The position numbers and the translations under genes are program-made. A stretch of 64,000 nucleotides of DNA, taken from Typhlomys cinereus. Its lineage: Eukaryota; Chordata; Mammalia; Rodentia; Platacanthomyidae. Location of the stretch: positions 1,643,501 to 1,707,500 of the forward strand of contig JALPQD010000240.1 in assembly GCA_023101885.1 (NCBI GenBank), read 5' to 3'. Shown here piece after piece: positions 1 through 9,884 of the stretch. The notes under the pieces are model-generated. The model made no database searches. It had not been told where the DNA came from and saw only the letters and a list, made by a program, of their open reading frames with translations. Each line of letters starts with the position of its first letter. Positions within the stretch are counted from its first letter, which is position 1.

Positions 1-33
1 AGTAGTATTCCATTATGTATGTATCACATTTTC
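1..33 (-). mobile_element. Old L1 fragment (ORF2 3' end), outer part of a split element
   Basis: This short piece reads, on the minus strand, as the end of L1 ORF2; the same motif occurs in the younger L1 near 1172-1205. It continues at 6868-6960, where the rest of the same ORF2 segment appears. The two halves are separated by the full-length L1 at 34-6867. Positions 19-33 and 6868-6882 form the target-site duplication of that insertion (15 bp, one mismatch). The old element continues left of the window. Confidence 0.8.
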
Positions 34-1119
34 TTTTCTTTTTTTTATTTCCACTCATACAGACTTAAGAGGTACACCCGTCACCTCCCTCCCTCCAACC
101 TCCCACCGCCCTGTGCCCCCTTCCCTTCCCACTCCTTCCCCATTCCCCAGTGCCTCCCCTTCCATCCATAGAGCATTCTTAAATCTGCATGCCCAACTCT
201 CCACTGGGTCCTACTCTCTGATGAAGGGCAAGGACCCAGTGGCATTTCCTAGAACCCTTTCCTGTGTCCCACTTAAGCATAGGAACACTGCTGTGGCTGT
301 CAATCTCTTGCCTCCAAGTATCCTTTAGTCCATGCTAGACTTTGTGGGGTCAATAGTGTGTTGGACATGCGCAAGGCATGCAAAGACCAATTATGATTGC
401 TTCGGCCCTAACTTGTGTGGAGTATCTTGCATATCATTACTCCTCCCATCCTTGTGGTTTATCTTAATGCCCCCTCTTCCACAAATTTCCCTGAGCTTCA
501 GAATGGGGAGAGATTAGGCTGGCCTAGTTCCAGGTGGTTGATATACAGTCTCTGAAGTTCTGGATTATGGTTTGTTGATTTTTTTTTCAGTTTTGCTGCT
601 CCTGCAATGCCCTTCACTCCATCCTGATGGGTATTGGATATCACTCCCTGGCCAGAGATAAAAAGCTGCTAAACTAGAGTCTTGTTATAAGAGTATCTTC
701 AAAGGTAGACGTAATAAAATTAGGAAACTGCAGTGAGGGAGGGGTCAGTCACCCATTTGCAAAATGGTGACTTTTTACCTGCCAGCTTATATGCCCTCCC
801 CTTTTGGTGAGATCATACTCCATCAGTTGCAAATGATCAGGAAGGAAAGTCTGTGAACTTAACCAGATGTCTCATTACTTACTTGCAGTCCTTGATGGAG
901 GCCTATTTTCTCTGCTGTAACATGGTTCCCTATCTCCTTGTTTCTGGTGTGGCCCTCCTACCCCATCTCTCCTGTTCATAATCCTTACAATTACTGTAGG
1001 TATTACAGAGATTTATTCTTGAGTGTCTCTAAGTGGGTTTGGTACTAGGAGCCACCTATTAGGAATTACATATGGCACTTAATTTTCTGGGTCTGGGATA
1101 CTTCACTCAAAATACTTGT

Positions 1120-4100
1120 TTATAATCCTATCCATTGCCTGGCAAATTCCATTAATTCATCACTTTTGATGGCTGAGTAGTACTCCATTGTATAGATGTA
1201 CCACAGTTTCCTTATCCACTCGTCAACTGTTGAACATTTGGGTTGATTCCAAGACTTTGCTATTGTAAACAGTGCTGCTATGAACATGGTTCTGCTTGTG
1301 CTATCGAGGTGAATTTTTGCTGTATGGGGGGTTATTCCCAAAAGTGGAATCGAAAGGGTCATATGGCATTTCAATCTTTAATTTCTTTAAGAATCTTGAG
1401 ATGGCTCACCAGAGTGGCTGTATGAGCCTGCATTCCCACCAGCAATGTAGGAGAGTTCCCCTCTCTCCACAACCTCTCTAGCAGTTGGTGTTGTTTATAT
1501 TGTGGATTTTTGCCATCTTGACCTGGGTGAGATGATATCTCAGGGAAGTTTTGATTTGCATTTCCCTGATGGCGAAGGAAGTGGAGCATTTTTTAAGATA
1601 TTTGTTAGACATTTTACTTTCATCCCTGGTAAAGTTTCTTTTAAGGTCCAGGGCCCATTTTTTAATTGGGCCATTAGTTTCCTTGGTGTTTAGTTTTCTA
1701 AGTTCTTTATGCACTCTGGAAAATAGAGCTCTATCAGATATGTGGTTAGTGAAGATTTTCTCCCATTCTGTGGGTTGCCTTTGTGTTCCTGTTACAATCT
1801 CTTTATCTGAACAGATGCTCTTTAATTTCACAAGATCCTATCTGTTGAGAATTGGTAGCAGTGATTGTGCCATTGGATGTCTGCTTAGGAACTGTTGGCC
1901 TAGCCCAATCAGCTCGAGGGAGTTCCCTACCCTTTCACCTATGATTTTTATACTCTCTGGCCTTATATCAAGGTCCTTGATCCATTTGGAATTAATTCTT
2001 GTACATGGTGACAAGTATGGGTCCAGTTTTAATCTTCTGCATGTGGAGATCCAGTTTTGCCAGCACCATTTGTTGAAGATACTGTTCTTTTTCCATTGGA
2101 TTTTTTGGGCCCCTTTGTCAAAGATCAAATGGCTGTAATTTTGTGGGCTTATATCTGGGTCTTCAACCCTTATCCATTGATCTGTGTGTCTATTTTGAAG
2201 CAAGTACCAGGTTGTTTTTATAACAATGGATTTGTAGTATAAACTAAGGTTTGGTATGGTGATACCTCCAGCTGTGTTTTTGTTACTCAGGATTGTCTTT
2301 GCTATCCTGGGTCTTTTGTGCCTCCATATGAATTTTGAGATTGTTTGGTCAACCTCTTTAAAGAAATGCTGTGGGATTTTAATTGGCATAGCACTGAATT
2401 TGTATATTGCCTTTGGTAGGATAGTCATTTTTATGATGTTGATTCTGCCAATTCAGGAACATGGGAGGTCTTTCCACCTTCTGGTGTCTTCTGCAACTTC
2501 TTTCTTTAGGGTTTTAAAGTTTTCATCGTAAAGGTCTCTTACTTCTTTGGTTAGGTTTATACCAAAATATTTCATTTTTTAAGGGCTATAATAAATGGGA
2601 TTCTTTCTCTCAGCTTTTTCACTTCTTTCATTCTGGGCATATAGGAAGGCCACTGATTTTTGTACATTTATTTTGTATCCTGCCACCCTGCTGAACTTCT
2701 CTATTAGTTCCAGGAGCTTCCTGGTAGAGTTTTTGGGATCCCTCAGGTATAAAATCTTGTCATCTGCAAATAGCGATAGCTTGACTTCTTCCCTGCCAAT
2801 CTGAATCCCTTTTATGTCCCTTTCTTGTCTTTTGGCTTCAGCTAAGACTTCAAGTACAATATTGAATAGAAGTGGTAAGAGGTGACAGCCTTGTCTAGTT
2901 CCTGATCAAAGGGGAAATGTTTCAAGTTTTTCCCCATTGAGCATAATCCTTGCTGTGGGCTTCTTGTAGACAGCTTTTATTATTGTGACAAAGGTTCCTT
3001 CCATTCCTACTATCTCTAGCATTTTGATCATAAAAGGCTGTTGGATCTTGTCAAAAGCTTTTTCTGCATCTATCAAGAGTATCATGTGGTCTCGGACTTT
3101 GGACTGGTTTATATGATGAATTACATTTATTGATTTGCGTATGTTGAACCAACCTTGTGTGCCTGGAATAAATCCTACTTGATCCCTGTGGATGATCTTT
3201 TTGAATCCGATTTGCTAAGATTTTGTTGAGAATCTTTGCCTCTGTGTTCATCAGAGAGATCAGCCTATAGTTTTCTTTTTTAAGTGAGTTTTTATTAGGT
3301 TTTGGGATTAAGATGATATTAGCTTCATAGAAGGAATTTGGGAGTGTTCCTTCCTTTGCTATTTGATGGAACAGTTTAAGGAGTATTGGTGTTATTAACT
3401 CCTTAAATGTCTGGTAGAACTCTGTGCTGAATCTGTCTGGTCCAGGACATTTTTTGGTGGAAAGATTCGAGATTTCTTCCTCAATTTCCTCATACATTAT
3501 ACGACTATTTAAATAATTCACAACTTCCTGATTCAATTTAGGTAAGTTGTGTTTACTGAGGAATTCATCCATGTCTTTTGTGTTGTCATATTTCACATCG
3601 AATAAGTTTTTGAAATATGACATTATAATTCTTTGGATTTCTTGGGTATCAGTAATGATAACTCCTTTTTCAGTTCTAATTTTGTTAATTTTGGTTTTCT
3701 CTTTCTTGTTTTTGGTTAATTTAGCTAGGGGTTATCAATCTTATTGATTTTTTCAAAAAACCAGCTTTTTGACTGTTTGATTTTCTGTATCATTTCCTAA
3801 TCTCGATGTTGGATATTTCTCCCCTTATTTTTCTAATCTCTTCTCTTCTGCTGCTTTTGGGATCGGATTGCTCTAGCTTCTCTAAAGCTTTAAGCTGCAT
3901 TGTTTAATTATTTATTTCAGATGTTTCCATTTTTTTGATGTAGGCATTAAGAGCTATGAACTTACCTCTTAGGACAGCTTTCATTGTGTCCCAGAGATTT
4001 TGGTAAGTTGTATTTTCATTATCGGTCACTTTCAGGAAATCTTGAATTTCCTTTTTAATTTCTTCCTGAATCCAGTTCTCATTCAGCATCATATTGTTAA

Positions 4101-4916
4101 GTTTCCAGTAGTTAGTGTATTTTCTGTTGTTTGTTGTGTTGTGGATGTCCAGCTCTAGGCCATGGTGGTCTGATAGGGCACAGGTTAGAATTTCAACTTT
4201 CCTGTATATATGTAGATTCGTTTTGTGGCCCAATATGTGATCTATTTTGAAGAAAGTTCCGTGTGCTGCTGAGAAAAATGTGCAATTTTTGGTGTGTGGA
4301 TGAAAAGTTCGATAGAGATCTGTAAGGTCCATTTCATTAAGGGTTTGATTAAGTTCCAAAGTGTCTCTGTTAAGCTTTAGACCTGTTGATCTATCCCATG
4401 TTGAGAGGGCGGTGTTGGAATCCAAAAGAATTATCGTTTGGGGGTTGATTTCTTGCTTTAGGTGCTGTAGGGCTTTCTTAATGAATGTGGAGGGGACCGT
4501 ATTGGGTGCATATATGTTCAGTATTGTGAACATATTGTGCCCAATACATATATGTATTGTGAACATATATGCACCCAATACGGGCTCTTTTGATTCCTGG
4601 TGAATTGTACCTGTGACTAAAAAGTAGTATCCATCTGTGTCTCTTATGATTTTTTTTTTTGGTTTGAAGTCCACTTTGTCTGAAAGCATAATTGCTACCC
4701 CTGACTGTTTCCTGGTTCCATTAGCTTGCAAATTTTGGACCAGCCTTTCATTTTTAGGATGTGCCTATCTTTTGTGGTGAGATGAGTTTTCTGAAGGCAG
4801 CAGATTGTTGAATTGTGGTTTTCAATCCAAGTTTGTAATCTTTGTCTCTTAATCAGTGAGTTAATACCATTGATATTTAATGTTATAATGGAGAAATTAT
4901 TTTTAATTCTGGACAT
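1120..4916 (-). pseudogene. L1 ORF2 (endonuclease and reverse transcriptase), broken
   Basis: About 1265 codons long, matching the usual L1 ORF2 length. It begins MSRIKNNFSIITLNINGINS, the start of the AP-like endonuclease. The endonuclease motif usually read QETH is QKTH here, so the catalytic Glu is lost, while DSNT and SDHH motifs remain. The second open piece (3904-4731) carries the rest of the endonuclease and includes an in-frame inverted duplication (4497-4583). Reverse transcriptase follows: ILIPKPNKNSLKKENYRLIS at about 3260-3330 and the FADD active site near 2755-2770. The thumb and C-terminal parts lie in pieces at 1838-2428, 1478-1831 and 1120-1374, ending MEYYSAIKSDELMEFARQW. Several frameshifts break it. 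Confidence 0.9.
4497..4583. repeat. Perfect 24-bp inverted repeat inside L1 ORF2
   Basis: The left arm is 4497-4520 and the right arm 4560-4583; the arms are exact reverse complements around a 39-bp centre, which holds further shorter inverted pieces (TGTTCA at 4515-4520, TGAACA at 4527-4532). The corresponding place in other L1s encodes a single copy of the NIYAPN motif region of the endonuclease, so this is an added inverted copy. The insertion keeps the reading frame open. Confidence 0.85.
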
Positions 4917-4973
4917 TTTTTATGTTTAGTGGATTTTGTAAGCGTGTTGTTTGATATTTATGTTTTGGTGGTA

Positions 4974-6030
4974 TTATATTTCCTTTCTGTCCTCCTGGAT
5001 ACGTTTGTTCTTTTCTTCAAGCTTGAGTATCATTTCTAGCATTTTTTGAAGGCCTGGTTTGGTAGACATGTATCCCTTCAAGTTGTCTTTGTGTTGGAAA
5101 ATTTTTCTTTCTCCCTCAATCATGACAGATAGTTTGCTGGGTATATCAGTCTGGTTTGGTATTTTTGCTTATTTAATACTTGAAGTACGTCTCTCCAAGC
5201 TCTTCTTGCTTTTACTATTTCCATTGAGTAGTCATTTGTTATTCTAATAGGTTTACCTTTGAAAGTGCCTTGCTTTTTTTTCTCTTGAAGCTCTCATCAC
5301 CTTTTCTTTGTCTTGAATGTGGAGTGTACTATTATTTGCCGTAGCGATTTTCTATTTTGGTCATATCTGTTTGGAGTGCGAAATGCCTCTTGTATTTGAA
5401 TGAGCCTCTCATTCTTTAGTTGTGGGAAGTTTTCATTTATGATGATTTGAAATATTTCCTCAGGTATGATATTTTGGGATTCTTGTTCTGGTATTCCATG
5501 AATGCACATGTTAGGCTTCTTCAGGGCGTCCCATATCTCTTGAATGTTCCTCTCAAGTATCTTTTTAGCTTTAACAATCTCTTCCATTGAGCTGGTTAAT
5601 TCTCCCACTTTGTCTTCAGGATCTGAAATTCTATTTTCTGCTTCATTTGTTCTGCTGATAAGACTCTCTGTTGAGTTTTGGGTTGAAGATAACTTGTCTT
5701 TTAGTTCAATTTTAAATTCTGCCTGAGACTGTTTTAACTGCTGTACGCCTATTTTTGTTTCTTGAACTGTTTTTCTCAACTCCTCCAAGTGCCTGTTGTG
5801 TTCCTGTTCAAAGTGGTCGATGTGGTTGTTTAACTCTTCTTGGATTTCCTCTTTCATAGTATTAATCATGGTAATGATCATACTCTGAAAGTCCTTATGT
5901 TGGGTCTGGCTTTCTTGGCTATTTTCTGTGAATTTGTTCTGGAATCCATCATTATGGGGTTAATTCTTTTGGTGGGAGATTGGTCTTCTTGGGTTTTATT
6001 TCTCGTGGATCTGCACTTTGACTTGGGCAT
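4974..6030 (-). pseudogene. L1 ORF1 (RNA-binding chaperone protein), broken
   Basis: ORF1p is the trimeric RNA-binding protein that packages L1 RNA. The start is placed at the ATG at 6030, which opens with MPKSKCRSTRNK, a basic N-terminus usual for the family. A first frameshift falls near 5940. The longest open piece (5297-5881) contains a long heptad-like coiled coil (EEIQEELNNHIDHFEQEHNR onward) followed by the RRM-like part with the IHGIPE motif, where many L1s have IIGIPE. Another frameshift near 5300, after TFKTKKR, separates the C-terminal domain. That domain is still visible in other frames as KVMRASREK, then RLIYPA, and the tail ends at a stop near 4974. At least two frameshifts make it non-functional. 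Confidence 0.85.
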
Positions 6031-6867
6031 TGTTGTATTGTTTCTTAGGACCTTTCAGTTTCTGTGTGTTTTCGACTGAACTGATTTAGTTGGTATTATT
6101 ACACTTGCCAGTTATTACTAGTGCTTGCCTTGGATTGAGTATGTTTGTCTTTTATTATTGTAATTTCCTAGATGAGGCTATTAGTCTGTTAGTACATCAG
6201 TTAAGTCAGGTTAAGTAGTCAGGGGGTGAATTTTAGTATAGTAGTGCACTTTTGCGATTTAGTATCTTGGTGATATGTGAGGGTGAGTGGTGTACTCCCT
6301 GGAGTTGTATATGTTTTTGGGGTGGCTATATGGAGAAGTTGATCAACAGCAATTGATACTAGAAAGGATCAGTAGGGTGAAAAAAAAGGAAGTTTATTTA
6401 TCTTTGGGATGGATGTGAAGAATCTCTCCCACGTGATAACATGATTGTAAAGGACTCCAGATGTATGGCCTTTGTTCCTTAGAGTTTTGCTTGAGTTTCC
6501 TTTGGACTCTATTGAATTCTGACTAGCAGTGTCTTCCGTGGACCATATGCGTGGGTCCCCGGTGGGCCAGAGAGGCAGAGGGTCTGATGTTGATGGCAGA
6601 ATTTGTCACCTGGGACCTGGACTTGGCTTAGTGGCCCACCCAAGCTCCAGGGATGGAGGAACGTGAGCAAGTCCTGTCTTGTCGGGTGGACCAGCGGGTG
6701 GTAGGAAGAGAGGGGCTGGGGTCCGGGGTGGGGCCCAGGCAAAACCGGAGGTCGCCTGGGTGTCACTGGGACACGGGGCCACCTGAGGAGCTGGGTGGAC
6801 TCACCTGGGATCTGGGGGGGGGGCGGTGGCAGGGCGGAGGCAGGGGCAGGAGGAAGCAAGGGGCTAA
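6031..6867 (-). promoter_or_regulatory. L1 5' UTR (presumed internal promoter region)
   Basis: This is the region upstream of L1 ORF1, with a distinctly GC-rich block around 6530-6860, unlike the A+T-rich surroundings. In rodents and primates the L1 5' UTR carries an internal RNA polymerase II promoter, so that role is inferred from position. I see no clear tandem monomers of the kind found in mouse L1 5' UTRs. Confidence 0.6.
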
Positions 6868-6960
6868 ATGTATTACATTTTCATTATCTATTAATCAACT
6901 GTTGGGCATTTGGGTTGATTCCATGATTTTGCTATTATAAATAGTGCTGCAAAGAACATG
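6868..6960 (-). mobile_element. Old L1, non-inverted downstream arm (ORF2 3' end)
   Basis: On the minus strand this reads as the end of L1 ORF2 (the stretch encoding a protein like WNQPKCPTVD). It is the continuation of 1-33. At 6960/6961 the sequence switches abruptly to plus-strand L1, which marks the inversion junction. Confidence 0.85.
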
Positions 6961-8875
6961 CAACAAGGATTATACTAACCAGGGAAAAACTTGAAGCATT
7001 CCCACTTCCATCAGGAACTAGATAAGGCTGTCCACTCTCACCACTTCTATTCAATACTGTACTTGAGTCTTAGCTAGAGCTATAAGACAACAAGGGAAGA
7101 TAAAAGGGATTCAAATTGGAAAAGAAGTCAAGATATCTCTATTTAAAACGACTTGATCATATACCTGAGAGATCCTAAAAACTCCACCAAGAAACGCCTG
7201 GAATTAATACATAAGTTCATCAGAGTGGCAGAATACAAAACTAATATGCAAAAATCAGTGGCCTTCCTATGTACCAAGGAGGAAAAAAGTGAGAAAGTCC
7301 TAAGAACAACAATCCCATTCACCATAGCCTCTAAGAAAATGAAGTATCTTGGTATAAATCTAACCAAGGAAGTGAGGGACCTGTACAATGAAGACTTTAA
7401 AGCCCTAAAGAAAGAAATTACAGAAGATACCAGAAGGTGGAAAGCCCTCCCATGCTCCTGGATTGGCAAAATCAACATCATAAAAATGACCATCCTACCA
7501 AAAGCAATATACACATTCAATGCTATACCAATCAAAATCCCAAAGCAATTCTTTAAAGAAATCAATCAAACAATCTCAAAATTCATATGGAAGCAAAAAA
7601 GACCCAGGATAGCAAAAACAATCCCGAGTAAGGAAAACACTGCTGGAAGTATCTCCATATCAAACCTTAACCTGTAGTACAAATACATAGTAATAAAAAC
7701 AACTTGGTACTGACTCCAAAATAGACACATAGATCAATAGATAAGGGTTGAAGACCTAGACATAAGCCCATACAATTATAGTCATCTGATCTTAGACAAA
7801 GGCCTCCCCCCCCCAGAAAAAAACTCAGTGAAAAAAAGAATAGCAGAAGATTAAAGCTGGACCCGTACTTGTCACTATGCATAAAAATCAACCCTAAATG
7901 GATCAAGGACCTTAATATTAGGCCAGAGATTATAAATCCTTAATTAAAAGAGTAGGGGATTCCCCCAAGTTGATTATGTTAGGCCAATATTTTCCAAACA
8001 GAGCCCCAATAGCACAGACACTAGAACCAACACTCAACAAATGGGATCTTATGAAATTCAAAAGCTTCTGTTCAGCTAAAGAAATTGTACATGAATGGGG
8101 CTGGAGAGATGGCTCAGAGGTTAAGACTTTGCCTCTGAAGCAAAAGGTCCTGAGTTCTGATCTCAAGTCCTACTTCCAGCTCTGGTGGGCAGAGCCTGGA
8201 AAATCCCAGAGCAAAGTAAGAAGGAAGTAGAAGTGATCCAGAATGATTCCTGAAATTACCCTTGGTATTCCACAGGGACACATAGTGCCCTCTGATACAC
8301 GCACGCGCGCACGGACACACACACACACGCACACACACAGTAAATAAATAAATAAAATATTAAAAAAGATTGTACACCAAGCAAAAAGACAATCCACAGA
8401 ATGGGAGAAAACCCTCACTAACCTCATATCTGATAGAGGTCTAATATCCAGAGTGCACAACGAACTTAAAAAAAATTAAACACCAAGGTGATAAATAGCC
8501 TAATTAGAAAATGGGTCATAGAACTTAAAAGAAACATTTCCAGGGACAAAATTGAAATGTCTAACAAATACCTAGCCATCAGGGAAATGCAAACAAAGCT
8601 ACCCTAAGATATCATCTCACCCCAATCATGTTGGTGAAAATCCAAAATACAAACAACAAGAAATACTGGAGAAAATGTGGGGAAAAGGGAACTCTTATAC
8701 ATTGCTGGTGTGAATGCAGGCTTATACAACCATTCTGGAGATCTGTATGGTGGTTTCTAAAAGAGTTAAGGATTAAAATGCCATATGATTCTGTTAAACG
8801 ACTAATAGGAATAATCTCCAAAAATTCATCAATTTACTACTGTGACATGAGCACATCCTTGTTCATTGCAGCACT
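6961..8875 (+). mobile_element. Old L1, inverted 5' arm (twin-priming product), ORF2 RT to C-terminus
   Basis: Plus-strand L1 ORF2, starting in the reverse transcriptase and running to the segment GCAGCACT at 8868-8875, exactly where the oppositely oriented arm (6960 leftwards) begins in L1 coordinates. The longest open piece, 7153-7677, encodes the RT/thumb region ([19 protein letters not shown]). The FADD codons upstream are eroded, and later pieces read KFKSFCSAKEIV and ECRLIQPFWRSVWWFLK. The arrangement, with a downstream arm in minus orientation and an adjoining upstream arm reversed, is the known outcome of twin priming during L1 insertion. A SINE (8097-8364) interrupts this arm. Confidence 0.88.
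8097..8364 (+). mobile_element. B2-superfamily SINE, older subfamily (A)
   Basis: It begins GGGGCTGGAGAGATGGCTCA, a tRNA-like head with pol III A and B box resemblance. The body includes GTGATCCAGAATGATTCC, followed by CACAGGGACACATAGTGCCC, a CA-rich stretch and an AATAAA-rich tail. The flanks GAAATTGTACA (8081-8091) and AAGATTGTACA (8366-8376) are the target-site duplication within the host L1. Its body differs from the GGCGTCCATGGTGGTT body of the younger copies. Confidence 0.85.
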
Positions 8876-9747
8876 TAAGGTTCTTTGAGGTGGCATAAAG
8901 TAACCCTGCCCATGGGTTATGATTGGTTTTTGCTTTTTAGGCCCTAAAAATTAGACTATTAATTTATTATATTTGTGAAGTTTGGTAGGACACTGACCCC
9001 TTTCTTAACTAGAAGGAAACATTCTCTTTCTTCTCTGCCTGTCTTGTTTCTAAAATTTATCAGCATTCCCTGCCTGGTCTCATAGCATATACTCTTAAGA
9101 TTGTCAGGTTTAGCAAATGAAAGTATAAAATACCAAAATATTCAGTTAAATTTGAGTTTCAGAATTTTTTAAAAAGAAAAAAATTATTTTAGCATCAACG
9201 TGTTTCACATTATAATCCTTACAAAATACCAACATTTGTAATCTATTCAAGATGAAAGTTACTAATCAGACCAGTTGAGAGAATTAAGGAAGATGTATGT
9301 TGAACAAATAGATAGAAGCATTATAATGGCAAAGTATAATAGAAAGGGGGATATCCCGATTTGAATGTAAGATCTATCACTGATACTTGGCTTCTAGAAA
9401 AAGATCCCACATACAGTGAACACATTGTAATCTTTCATGCAATAGCAGTTCAGAGACAAGCAATGGAGAAGTGTCTGCAAAGGCTCATGGAACTCCAGGC
9501 TCCTCTGTTATTCTACTTCACAACATAGATCCATTTTTGAGGACAGCTAATTTTCCTAGATGACTTTGGGTTTTTATTCAGGACACTTGACTTCACAGAA
9601 TGGAGGTGGCGCTCCTTTTTGCTGACTGCTCCTGGTATAAGCAAGCCTCTGTGAGGACACGTTATTTCATGAGCTGCACCTGCTCACAAGGGAGGAGGGA
9701 GGATGCCAACATGTGCAAGGGGAGCTTGGGCTTATGATAAAGAAGAA
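8876..9747. other. Unassigned sequence
   Basis: A+T-rich sequence right of the L1 nest. I see no coding region of note, no RNA gene and no repeat family that I recognise. Confidence 0.5.
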
Positions 9748-9884
9748 AGTATTGAGATGCCCCTCAGTGTCCCCACCTCAGAGGTGAGGTATTACCCTGT
9801 AGTCACTCTCTCATTCAGTATTGAGATGCCTCTCGTGTCCCCACCTCAGAGGTGAGGTATTAGCCTGTAGTCACTCTCTCATTC
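9748..9884. repeat. Tandem duplication, 69-bp unit, two copies
   Basis: Copy one is 9748-9816 and copy two 9817-9884. Both run from AGTATTGAGATGCC to CACTCTCTCATTC and differ by a few changes and one missing base. Each contains the short palindrome ACCTCAGAGGTGAGGT. Confidence 0.9.

Larger units (their letters stand above)
34..6867 (-). mobile_element. Full-length, inactive LINE-1 retrotransposon
   Basis: This is a minus-strand L1 of about 6.8 kb with every part in order, reading from right to left. It has a GC-rich 5' UTR (about 6031-6867), ORF1 (about 4974-6030), a spacer of about 57 bp, ORF2 (about 1120-4916) and a 3' UTR with a polypyrimidine stretch on the plus strand (about 34-1119). 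The remnant poly(A) is the T-rich run at 34-50. It is bounded by the target-site duplication ATGTATCACATTTTC (19-33) and ATGTATTACATTTTC (6868-6882), which puts both ends within a few bases. Both ORFs carry stops and frameshifts, so it cannot move by itself. It landed inside an older L1 of the same orientation. Confidence 0.92.
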
